From Shouchella miscanthi (GTDB lineage Bacteria > Bacillota > Bacilli > Bacillales > Bacillaceae_D), in assembly GCF_007725405.1 (NCBI RefSeq), contig NZ_CP042163.1:3782001-3846000 (forward strand): a DNA stretch of 64,000 nucleotides, given 5' to 3'. The stretch's first letter is position 1, and each line of letters opens with the position of its first letter. Under the pieces are notes generated by a model. It was not told where the DNA came from. It saw nothing but the letters and a program-made list of their open reading frames with translations, and made no database searches. Shown one piece after another: positions 50,293 to 58,652 of this stretch. The translations under genes and the position numbers were made by a program.

Positions 50293-51339
50293 ATGAGTCA
50301 AAGGAAAGTTACCATGCAGGTCATTGCCGATACTGTAGGTGTGTCTAAATACGTAGTGTCAAAAACATTAAATAATAAGCTTGGTGTAAGCGAGGCGACT
50401 AGACAGAAAATTTTATTCACCGCAAAACAACTCGGCTATTCTAAAGATGGTCCCTCAGAAGGTCCAAGCCTACCATTAGAGACAGAAATCGAAAATGGGT
50501 ATATTCTAGTTGTGCTGCCAAACTATGAATATCAAAGCATCTCTTACACATATTGGGGGACTGTATTCCAAGGCATATCCCTTCATATCCAAAGTAAAAA
50601 AGCCGGTATGATTGTCATTACAAGTGAAATGGATTTAACCAAAAAAGTAGATGTGGCAAATTTAATTGGCATCATCACAGTCGGAACGCTAGATGAGCAA
50701 ACCTTACTTGCGTTATCCACTTACAATCTACCTATTGTTACATTAGATCACGAAGCTAGGATTATTCGTACCGACAGCATCTTCATGGATAACCTCGGCG
50801 GTATTGAGCGGATGACCGATCATTTAATCGGTTTGGGACATAAGCAGTTACTGTTTATCGGTAATATCCATTATTCCCAAAGCTTCTACGAGCGTTGGAC
50901 CGGTTTTCGCAATTCGTTAGAGAAAGCAGATATAGCGATTGCACAAGGCAACCAAAAGGTTCTAACGATTCCTTACAACGATGATATGGAAGTCGCTCTC
51001 CAACAACACTTTGAAGAACTCGGAATTCATTCTACTCATTTCCCAACGGCTTTCGTTTGCGCAAACGATCACATTGCAAGACGTATGATTGTTCTATTAG
51101 AAAAGAACGGCTTGGCATGCCCGAAGAATGTTTCAGTCACTGGCTTTGACTCCCTTGAAGAAGACAAGCATCTCTCACCTACACTCACAACCGTTCAAGT
51201 ATTAAAACAAGTGATGGGCCGCCGAGCAGTCGACCGCCTTATCTGGCGTGCTAAAAATAGAGACTACCCACCTGAAAAGCTCTTAATAGTCGGAGATATC
51301 GCTTTTAACGAATCAATAGACACACCAAAAAAACGATGA
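50293..51339 (+). CDS. LacI-family regulator of the downstream glycoside locus
   Basis: A 348-residue repressor. The HTH and hinge are MQVIADTVGVSKYVVSKTLN and LGVSEATRQKILFTAKQLGY. The sugar-binding core includes YTYWGTVFQGISLHIQSKKA, FMDNLGGIERMTDHLIGLGH, FPTAFVCANDHIARRMIVLL and KNVSVTGFDSLEEDKHLSPT. The helix-turn-helix carries Tyr-Val-Val where Ser/Ala-Thr-Val-Ser is usual, so the operator may be atypical. It is the first gene of a plus-strand locus with an ABC importer and a large glycosidase, which it likely controls. Confidence 0.92.
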   Translation: MSQRKVTMQVIADTVGVSKYVVSKTLNNKLGVSEATRQKILFTAKQLGYSKDGPSEGPSLPLETEIENGYILVVLPNYEYQSISYTYWGTVFQGISLHIQSKKAGMIVITSEMDLTKKVDVANLIGIITVGTLDEQTLLALSTYNLPIVTLDHEARIIRTDSIFMDNLGGIERMTDHLIGLGHKQLLFIGNIHYSQSFYERWTGFRNSLEKADIAIAQGNQKVLTIPYNDDMEVALQQHFEELGIHSTHFPTAFVCANDHIARRMIVLLEKNGLACPKNVSVTGFDSLEEDKHLSPTLTTVQVLKQVMGRRAVDRLIWRAKNRDYPPEKLLIVGDIAFNESIDTPKKR

Positions 51340-51360
51340 GCCTTGTCTCATCGTTTTTTT
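51331..51360 (+). terminator. Rho-independent terminator after the lacI-type gene
   Basis: AAACGATGAG (51331-51340, overlapping the stop) pairs with CTCATCGTTT (51347-51356), followed by T4 more. Confidence 0.85.
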
Positions 51361-51371
51361 ACTATTTAAAA

Positions 51372-51408
51372 ATAAAGCGTTTACATATTGATTGCGAAGT
51401 GATATGTT
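51372..51408 (+). promoter_or_regulatory. Promoter and cre-like site of the ABC-glycosidase operon
   Basis: TTTACA (51380-51385), 17 bases, TATGTT (51403-51408). The -35 overlaps ATAAAGCGTTTACA (51372-51385), a cre with two mismatches at its first two positions. Confidence 0.55.
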
Positions 51409-51462
51409 TATCAACAATAACAAAATAAACTAACAAAGCTAACAAAATCAGGAGGGGTTTAT

Positions 51463-52728
51463 ATGGTTCGTTCTGTACTTAAATCTTTAGTGGCGATTGG
51501 AAGTATCGGTTTGGTGGCGGCTTGTTCTTCCGGCTCTAGTTCAAGTGAGTCCACTGGAGGAGGAGACATTACATTAACAATGTGGCTTTGGCCTGGGATG
51601 GGGTTTGCGGAAAAAGCTGCCCAATACGAAGAAGAAAACCCAGGAATCAACATTAATATTCAAGAGGCTGAATACGCTGATGCACACCAAAACCTGATTA
51701 CCGCACTTGCTGCTGGTTCTGGTGCTCCTGATATTTCTGGTGTAGATGAAGGGTACCTTGAGCGTATTAAAGAAAGCAGTCACTTGTTCTACGATCTATC
51801 CGATTATGGGGCTGCCGATTTAGAAGGCGACTATCTCGATTGGAAATGGAACCAAGCCTCTTCTGATGACGGTTCTGTTATCGGTATTCCTACCGATATC
51901 GGTCCAATGGCCATGGCCTATCGTGTGGATTTATTCGAAGAAGCAGGCTTACCTACAGATCCAGATGACGTTGCTGAAGCAATGGGTACATGGGACGATT
52001 ACATCGAAGCTGGTAAGCAGTTAAAAGAAGAGACAGGTAGCTTCATGTTTAGCGATGTAGCAGATATGTATTCTGCGATTCGTGAGCAAGGGGATAAACA
52101 ATATTTTGAAACAGACGGCACCTTAATCATTGAAGATAGCCCACAAATTTTAAAAGCGTGGGATAAGTCGATTGAAGCAATGGACATTCAAGCCAATATT
52201 GAACGTCAGACACCTGAATGGGGTGCAGCCATTGCAAATGGTGATTTTGCGACGGTTTTCCTTCCACCTTGGATGCTGCAAAATATTAAAAACGACGCGC
52301 CTGATACTGCTGGTTTATGGGACATCGCGTTAATGCCTGAAGGCTCAGGGAACTGGGGCGGCTCTTTCTTAACAATTCCGTCTCAAAGCGATCATCCAGA
52401 AGAAGCCTATGCGTTTATCACTTGGCTCATGTCGCCTGATAATCAATTAGATATTTTTGAAGCAAACGGGAACTTTCCTTCCACTCCTGGAATTTATGAT
52501 GAACCAGCTGTGAAAGAACTCGATGACGGCTTCTTTATTCGAGATGATATTGGCGCTATTTTTGCAGAGGCCGCCACCCTTGTTAAAGATGTGTATCGAG
52601 CTCCAGATACCGCTCCGATTAACACGATTATGCAAGATGCTCTTGGAACTGTAGCCGATGGTGTAGCAGAACCTGAAGCGGCATGGGACAGTGCCATTCA
52701 AGAAGTGAACCGTCAAACGTCGCGTTAG
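51463..52728 (+). CDS. ABC transporter substrate-binding lipoprotein (family 1)
   Basis: A 421-residue sugar-binding lipoprotein. The signal is VLKSLVAIGSIGLVAAC (lipobox VAAC), then a Ser/Gly linker and the fold motifs DITLTMWLWPGMGFAEKAAQ, ALAAGSGAPDISGVDEGYLE, IGIPTDIGPMAMAYRVDLFE and NWGGSFLTIPSQSDHPEEAY. AGGAGGGG lies before the ATG. First gene of an importer operon. The ligand is presumably the oligosaccharide or glycoside cut by the large glycosidase downstream. Confidence 0.92.
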   Translation: MVRSVLKSLVAIGSIGLVAACSSGSSSSESTGGGDITLTMWLWPGMGFAEKAAQYEEENPGININIQEAEYADAHQNLITALAAGSGAPDISGVDEGYLERIKESSHLFYDLSDYGAADLEGDYLDWKWNQASSDDGSVIGIPTDIGPMAMAYRVDLFEEAGLPTDPDDVAEAMGTWDDYIEAGKQLKEETGSFMFSDVADMYSAIREQGDKQYFETDGTLIIEDSPQILKAWDKSIEAMDIQANIERQTPEWGAAIANGDFATVFLPPWMLQNIKNDAPDTAGLWDIALMPEGSGNWGGSFLTIPSQSDHPEEAYAFITWLMSPDNQLDIFEANGNFPSTPGIYDEPAVKELDDGFFIRDDIGAIFAEAATLVKDVYRAPDTAPINTIMQDALGTVADGVAEPEAAWDSAIQEVNRQTSR

Positions 52729-52798
52729 GTAACAGTGGAGACAGCGTAGGTCATCTTACGCTGTTTCTTATGAACATTCATCAGAAGGGATGGACTCT

Positions 52799-53731
52799 AT
52801 GAATACAGAAGTGCGCCAGCAACACCCACATACACCACAGAAAAAACAGAAGAAATATAATCAACGAACGAGAGATCGAATTTCCGGCTACCTTTACATT
52901 TCTCCTTTTTTCCTCTTATTTGGTGTTTTCGGGATGTTCCCACTTATTTTCACAGCCTATTTGTCTTTTCACCGTTGGAACATTCTCGGTGAAAGAGAGT
53001 TTATTGGTTTGTCAAATTACATCGGTCTGTTCACAAACGATCCACTGTTTTGGAAAGCAGTCGGAAATACGTTTAGCATATGGGCGCTGTCCACCATTCC
53101 GCAGCTCTTTGTCGCCTTAGTGCTTGCGTTTATTTTGAACCAAGCGTTTTTAAAAGGAAAAAGCTTCTTTCGCTTAAGTATTTTTATGCCAAACGTAACG
53201 TCGATTGTCGCCGTGGCCATCGTCTTCTCTGCTATCTTTGGTACCCAATACGGGATTATCAATTATGTCCTTAGCTTAGTTGGCCTTGACCCTATTAACT
53301 GGAAGGGTTCTTACTTTGGCACACATGTGGCGATCTCTTCCATGGTGATGTGGCGCTGGGTCGGCTATAACACCATCATTTATTTAGCTGGTCTTCAAAG
53401 CATTTCGAAAGACTTGTACGAGGCCGCTACGATTGATGGAGCCAATAAAATTCAACAGTTCTTTTATATTACGATTCCAATGATTCGACCCATTATTATT
53501 TTCACTGTACTCCTTTCCTCCATTGGAGGCATGCAAGTCTTTACTGAGCCGTTGCTCTTTGGAGTTGGTTCTGATTCACAAGGCTTAACGATGACTCTTT
53601 ATCTTTACCAGGAAGCATTTGAACGATTCTCCTTTGGCTATGCTGCCGCCATTGCATGGGTTCTGTTTTTAATTATTATGATTGTCTCACTCATCAATCT
53701 CATCGTTACACGTCGTATTAAATCAACTTAA
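52799..53731 (+). CDS. ABC sugar transporter permease (MalF type)
   Basis: A 310-residue permease. A basic N-terminal tail (TPQKKQKKYNQRTRDRIS) precedes six membrane helices. The EAA loop is SISKDLYEAATIDGANKIQQ. The second ATG (52799) is preferred, since the ATG at 52790 abuts GAAGGG. Partner of the binding protein upstream and the MalG-type permease downstream. Confidence 0.9.
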   Translation: MNTEVRQQHPHTPQKKQKKYNQRTRDRISGYLYISPFFLLFGVFGMFPLIFTAYLSFHRWNILGEREFIGLSNYIGLFTNDPLFWKAVGNTFSIWALSTIPQLFVALVLAFILNQAFLKGKSFFRLSIFMPNVTSIVAVAIVFSAIFGTQYGIINYVLSLVGLDPINWKGSYFGTHVAISSMVMWRWVGYNTIIYLAGLQSISKDLYEAATIDGANKIQQFFYITIPMIRPIIIFTVLLSSIGGMQVFTEPLLFGVGSDSQGLTMTLYLYQEAFERFSFGYAAAIAWVLFLIIMIVSLINLIVTRRIKST

Positions 53732-53753
53732 AAAAGAAGGGAGACAGCTTGAA

Positions 53754-54590
53754 ATGAAAGAAGTTGGTCAAAAGAAACTATCCAAGATCTTCTTGTATCT
53801 TTTTCTCATTGTGAGTTCACTCGTATCTTTATTTCCGTTCTACTGGATGTTCGTCATTGGGTCCAACTCCACGACGTCCGTCAATCAATTTCCACCTGCC
53901 ATGATTCCAGGAACACAGTTTTTTGAAAACGCCAGAAACGTATTTGAGCGAATCGATTTCTTTGGCTCGATGTTAAATTCCTTTATTATCTCTGGAACCG
54001 TCACGTTGTCTGTGTTGTTTTTTTGTTCCTTGGCTGGGTTCGCATTTGCAAAATTGAATTTTGAAGGCAAAAATATGCTGTTCGTTTTTTTACTTGCCAC
54101 CATGATGATTCCACCACAGCTTGGGCTTATTCCTTCTTTTATGATCATTAGTCAATTAGGCTGGATTGATACCCTTCAAGCGGTCATTGTTCCTGCTATG
54201 GTTAGTGCATTCGGTGTGTTTTGGATGCGTCAATATATCTCTTCCGCCATTCCTGATGAGCTTTTGGAAGCAGCACGGATGGATGGGTGTAGTACGTTTC
54301 GCACGTATTGGAATATTGTTCTCCCAACAGTCAAACCTGGTCTTGCTACACTCGGAATTGTCACGTTTATGAATACATGGAACGATTTTTTATGGCCCCT
54401 TGTCGTATTAAAGGACCAGAGTGTTCACACCATCCAGATTGCCTTACGGACATTAAACGATGTGTTTTATACCGATTATTCGATGATTCTGGCAGGGACG
54501 TTTATGGCCACTGTTCCTATCTTAATTGTCTTTCTCTTATTTAGCCGCTACTTCATCGCTGGCTTAACAGAAGGCGCTGTTAAAAACTAA
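53754..54590 (+). CDS. ABC sugar transporter permease (MalG type)
   Basis: A 278-residue permease with six membrane helices (KIFLYLFLIVSSLVSLFPFY first) and the EAA loop AIPDELLEAARMDGCSTFRT. The C-terminus FIAGLTEGAVKN is typical for MalG-type subunits. The ATG at 53754 is preferred, since the frame's earlier part lies inside the upstream gene. No ATPase gene follows, so a shared MsmX-like ATPase is needed. Confidence 0.92.
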   Translation: MKEVGQKKLSKIFLYLFLIVSSLVSLFPFYWMFVIGSNSTTSVNQFPPAMIPGTQFFENARNVFERIDFFGSMLNSFIISGTVTLSVLFFCSLAGFAFAKLNFEGKNMLFVFLLATMMIPPQLGLIPSFMIISQLGWIDTLQAVIVPAMVSAFGVFWMRQYISSAIPDELLEAARMDGCSTFRTYWNIVLPTVKPGLATLGIVTFMNTWNDFLWPLVVLKDQSVHTIQIALRTLNDVFYTDYSMILAGTFMATVPILIVFLLFSRYFIAGLTEGAVKN

Positions 54591-54606
54591 TACAAAGGAG
54601 CACGTT

Positions 54607-57600
54607 ATGTCTTATTTATTTTTTTACGATTCCACATTTCCATTTGATGGGGTGCGTCCATCATCTACTCAATTAGCCGCACTTACTGATGTTGTTGATA
54701 CAAGCGAGATGGACGAAGCACTAAATAGCGGTCGGTATGATACATTTATTAATTTACATGGTTCCTATTTTCCTAAAGATACATGGCCGTCTCTGCTGCG
54801 TTTTCTTGAAACAGGCGGCGGGCTTGTACATATTGGCGATATTCCATTCCGATATCCTGTCTACAAAGACAATCATGAATGGAACATTGAAGTGGAACAA
54901 ACCGCTTATCATCAGCAACTTCAAATACATGAAGCGTTAGCGGTTCAGACGGATCAAGTGCAAATGCTCGTACCATCAAGCGACCGCCCGCTCTTACAGC
55001 CATTTGTTAAGACCATTAGCATTCAACCGACCTATGGGTTTGTGCTTCACGTGACGAAACAGGATGATCATCCATCAGAGAACGGATCAAGCGGACCGAT
55101 GGATGCGCACATTTACCCTCTTCTTGTAGGAAAGTCAGCTGATAACCGGAACATTTCAGCCCCTGTCGTCTTAATTGAAAATACGAAAGGCTCCTTTGCA
55201 GGCGGACGGTGGATTTTCTTTAATCAACGAATCGATTCATTGTTTTGGGAACAAGGGATTGATTTACTAAACAAACTTGCTTGGTATACTGCTGAAGGGG
55301 TTACGGAGATATGGATTAAACCGGGTTATGCCAGTTATTATCCGCAAGAAGTGCCGACTCTTACGATTCAATTACAAAGTCTTTCTTTGCATCATCGTCC
55401 TGATCAAGAGAAAGAGTGGACGCTTCACTTACGTGTGAATAAGGATCAGGATTGTTTGTACGAAGACGTCATCCATGTTACACAATCCCTGCATTTGTCT
55501 TTACTTAAAAGAACACTCCCTTTTCAAGTTCAAGAAGGATTTTACACTGTCGACATGCAAGCGACATCCACCGCAGGAGAAAAGATTGAACTCAATCAAG
55601 GTTTTTGGGGGTTTTCAGAAACATTGCTTGCATCTGGTACGCCGTTAAAAGCCAATCGGGATTATTTTGAGAAAGACGGAAAACCGTTTCCAATTGTTGG
55701 GATGACCTATATGACGTCAGATGTAGCACGCAAATTTCTATTCCTACCCAATGCTCACGTCTGGGATCGGGATATGGAACAGATGAAGAACGCCGGTATT
55801 AATCATATTCGTTCAGGAATTTGGACAGCATGGCGCCAAATTATGTTTGTAGACGGACACCCGTATGAAGAAGTGCTGCGTGCCATCGATGCCTTTGTAC
55901 TAACTGCGAAAAAGCATGAGCTTGATCTGTGCTTCACCTTTTTTGCCTTCACCCCTGAGACGTGGGAAGGAAGCAATCCATACTTAGATCCACGAAGCCT
56001 TGAAGCGCAGAAACGATTTATCGCAGCGATAGCGTCGCGCTATACAGAAGCGACTCATCTACACTGGGATTTAATTAACGAGCCTTCTATGTTTGATCCA
56101 AAGCGTATCTTTTCCGGACCACGTTCGGCACGCGACCCTTATGAGATAAAGGCTTTCCAAGATTGGACCCGGGAAAAATACGGAACGATCCGTCGTGTAC
56201 AGGAAGCATGGAATTATTCATCAGCAGAACTGCCTGATTTCCATTACATCGCAACACCGGAACAGGCAGAGATGAATATGGATGTTCAAGATATGCGTAA
56301 CCCGAGTAAAAACCTTATTTGGCTCGACTATACGTTATTTACGATGGATATGCATAACCGATGGGTATCCGATTTATCAACCGCATTGCAAGCAATGAAC
56401 CCAAATCGATTAATAACAGTTGGTCAAGATGAGGCATTATGTTCACAACGACCTACTCCATTCTTCTATGCCTCAACCGTTGACTATACAACGAATCACA
56501 CTTGGTGGCAGCAAGATCATCTAGTATGGGATGGTATCTTTACGAAAACAAATGGAAAACCAAATCTTATCCAAGAAACAGGCATTATGTATCTAGAGCA
56601 ACCCGACGGATTAGCGAAGCGGACTGAAGAAGAATTACGCACTATTTTAGAGCGCAAGTATGCCTATGCTTTCTCTACTGGTGGAGCAGGAGCCGTACAG
56701 TGGCTGTGGAATACGAACTTCTACATGGACAACGTGAATGAGTCCAATATCGGAGCGCTACGTGCTGACGGAACGGAAAAACCAGAAGCAGACGTATCCT
56801 ATGACTTTGGCGCTTTTATGGAGGTGTCTAAATCGCTCTTTGTCAATCGAACTCTTGAAGAAGTCGCAGTGGTTTACCCGTATTCAAACGATTTTTCTAC
56901 ACGAAAACTCGCCTTTGCCGCAACGACTAAGGCTGTACGAACGCTATCCTATGGATTAAATACCCACGTAAGAGGCTTGAGTGAATATCATTTACATGAC
57001 TTGCTGGAACATCCACCTAAACTCGTTGTCGTGCCAAGCGCCCATAATTTTAGTGATGCAGCATTTGAACAGCTCATCACCTACACGCAACAAGGAGGTA
57101 CACTCCTCTTCTCTGGACCGTTACGACTGAATGCAAGCTGGAAACACTCGGAGCGACTAAAAAAGGAGATCGGGGAAACGACACGGCAAAACGTTTTACG
57201 AGAAGAAGCGCTAACGATAAATGGCACGTCTTACGCAGTTAGCTTTGGCGCAAGACGCATTGCAGAGCTAGTAAAAGAAAAGGTTAATGGTTTGAACAAA
57301 AACGAAGTGACATCGCTCCCTCTTGGACAAGGAACCTTTATTTGGAGTCCCTTACCAGTTGAGTTAAACGATCGGTCGGAAGTGCTTGAAACGCTTTATC
57401 GCTATGCGCTTCAACAAGCCGATGTGACGAATGAACTTATTTGGCATAAAGGCGGAGATAACCCAGGCGTCTACGGTCGCAGACTTTCATATAAAGAAGG
57501 AGACCTGTTCATTTTCGTCTCTGAATTTGCTGAAGATGTAGAGATTGAAGTAACGAACCCTCATACAGGTAGAACCTATGCTTTTATCCTTGAAAAAGAA

Positions 57601-57699
57601 CGATCTGTTCTTTATCATACTGATTTAACAGGTACTGTCGTGAACAGCTATCGAAACGTTACCATTAACCAACGAAAAACAACCGTCCATTCATCGTGA
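54607..57699 (+). CDS. Large cytosolic glycoside hydrolase, GH clan A (GH42-like), with ThuA/GATase-like N-domain
   Basis: A 1030-residue protein without signal peptide. Residues about 1-235 contain a Rossmann-like part (RYDTFINLHGSYFPKDTWPS, FLETGGGLVHIGD) like ThuA/GATase1 domains. Residues about 350-750 are a TIM barrel with HLHWDLINEPSMFDP (acid/base Glu near 494) and GKPNLIQETGIMYLEQP (nucleophile Glu near 656), the clan-A pattern. Residues about 790-910 have KLVVVPSAHNFSDAAFEQLI and TQQGGTLLFSGPLR, the trimerisation-type domain of GH42. A beta-galactosidase, mannosidase or related exo-activity is possible. The paired ABC importer suggests an oligosaccharide substrate that enters intact. 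Confidence 0.8.
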   Translation: MSYLFFYDSTFPFDGVRPSSTQLAALTDVVDTSEMDEALNSGRYDTFINLHGSYFPKDTWPSLLRFLETGGGLVHIGDIPFRYPVYKDNHEWNIEVEQTAYHQQLQIHEALAVQTDQVQMLVPSSDRPLLQPFVKTISIQPTYGFVLHVTKQDDHPSENGSSGPMDAHIYPLLVGKSADNRNISAPVVLIENTKGSFAGGRWIFFNQRIDSLFWEQGIDLLNKLAWYTAEGVTEIWIKPGYASYYPQEVPTLTIQLQSLSLHHRPDQEKEWTLHLRVNKDQDCLYEDVIHVTQSLHLSLLKRTLPFQVQEGFYTVDMQATSTAGEKIELNQGFWGFSETLLASGTPLKANRDYFEKDGKPFPIVGMTYMTSDVARKFLFLPNAHVWDRDMEQMKNAGINHIRSGIWTAWRQIMFVDGHPYEEVLRAIDAFVLTAKKHELDLCFTFFAFTPETWEGSNPYLDPRSLEAQKRFIAAIASRYTEATHLHWDLINEPSMFDPKRIFSGPRSARDPYEIKAFQDWTREKYGTIRRVQEAWNYSSAELPDFHYIATPEQAEMNMDVQDMRNPSKNLIWLDYTLFTMDMHNRWVSDLSTALQAMNPNRLITVGQDEALCSQRPTPFFYASTVDYTTNHTWWQQDHLVWDGIFTKTNGKPNLIQETGIMYLEQPDGLAKRTEEELRTILERKYAYAFSTGGAGAVQWLWNTNFYMDNVNESNIGALRADGTEKPEADVSYDFGAFMEVSKSLFVNRTLEEVAVVYPYSNDFSTRKLAFAATTKAVRTLSYGLNTHVRGLSEYHLHDLLEHPPKLVVVPSAHNFSDAAFEQLITYTQQGGTLLFSGPLRLNASWKHSERLKKEIGETTRQNVLREEALTINGTSYAVSFGARRIAELVKEKVNGLNKNEVTSLPLGQGTFIWSPLPVELNDRSEVLETLYRYALQQADVTNELIWHKGGDNPGVYGRRLSYKEGDLFIFVSEFAEDVEIEVTNPHTGRTYAFILEKERSVLYHTDLTGTVVNSYRNVTINQRKTTVHSS

Positions 57700-57727
57700 T
57701 GGAAACAGTACGAATAAGTGTTGGAAT

Positions 57728-58002
57728 GAGGCTGGGACAAAAGTAGATAGACAGACCAAAATGACGAACATTCCTGAAAATAGGAACGTTCGTCGTTTGT
57801 TTTATATGAAAATAAGCGGAAGGAGAATCTGAAGACTCCTGGGGGATCAGCACGTGTCTGAAGACTCTAGAGTGGCGGTTTTCCACGGAGGAGGCTGAGG
57901 CCGTGTCCCCGGAAAGCGAAGGATTCTCCTGTAGCGGTGCTACTCAGTATATTTTAGACTATTCGTCTTTTCGAATACTACTTTTAGTTATGTCCCAGCC
58001 TC
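57728..58002. repeat. Interspersed ~275-bp repeat, copy 2 (inverted relative to 48.5 kb)
   Basis: Starts GAGGCTGGGACA and ends TGTCCCAGCCTC. It is nearly identical to the reverse complement of 48500-48771, with the hairpin GACGAACATTCCT/AGGAACGTTCGTC at 57762-57795 and the GC-rich block at 57820-57935. It begins 28 bases after the glycosidase stop and may serve as its terminator. Confidence 0.85.
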
Positions 58003-58170
58003 TTTTTGGATGAAATGAGAAAGAATAATCCACTAATTCTTAAGTTTTTCTAAACTCTTCGTCCGTCATATTGACGTCAATTTGCTCCATTGCTTATGAT
58101 GAAACCATAGACTCTGCTCTTGATTCATTCATCCATATTAAAGAGCGTTGTGGTAATAGGAGCGTTGATT

Positions 58171-58632
58171 ATGAAAAAGAAACGATTGTTCATCCCGTTA
58201 GCCATTCTCCTCACACTCAGTTGCTGGGTACTCATTTCCATCACCTTGCCACCTAAGTGGGTTGGCATGTCTGAAACAGAATTATGGGTGGCAGACTTCA
58301 ATCACGAATCTCTCGCACAAAAAGCGAATTGGGTAGGCCAGGTTTATTGGCATGGACATTTGAACGTATCTCTTATTGGCGTTGAATTATACCGTCACGG
58401 GAAGCTCTTATCGGAGACACGTAAGAAGAATACATACCTTGGGCATAATGATGCCATCGACTATAAGCATACAACCGATGCAGTATTTGATCGTGACGAC
58501 CAGCTTGAATTAATTATAAAGTGGGAAGCAAATAATCACGTGTACGAAGAGTCAATCCCTCTTCAATCACGAAAACGCTTCTTTGCTCTTCCATCATTCT
58601 TGAACCCAAAAACCTCCGCTTACAGTATGTAA
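58171..58632 (+). CDS. Membrane-anchored protein, unknown function
   Basis: A 153-residue protein with an N-terminal membrane segment (LFIPLAILLTLSCWVLISIT), probably an uncleaved anchor, since the Cys context is not a lipobox. The outer part is beta-rich (WVGQVYWHGHLNVSLIGVEL, YRHGKLLSETRKKNTYLG). AGGAG lies 8 bases before the ATG at 58171. The last codons (KTSAYSM) and stop are encoded by the hairpin that terminates the convergent autolysin gene, so the C-terminus may be secondary. Confidence 0.6.
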   Translation: MKKKRLFIPLAILLTLSCWVLISITLPPKWVGMSETELWVADFNHESLAQKANWVGQVYWHGHLNVSLIGVELYRHGKLLSETRKKNTYLGHNDAIDYKHTTDAVFDRDDQLELIIKWEANNHVYEESIPLQSRKRFFALPSFLNPKTSAYSM

Positions 58633-58640
58633 GCGAAGGT
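58612..58640 (-). terminator. Terminator of the autolysin gene, identical in core to the one at 63.9 kb
   Basis: ACCTTCGCTTAC (58640-58629) pairs with GTAAGCGGAGGT (58623-58612, one G-U) on the minus strand, followed by TTTTT. The same hairpin sequence is at 63891-63921. Confidence 0.8.
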
Positions 58641-58652
58641 GATGAACTTGAT

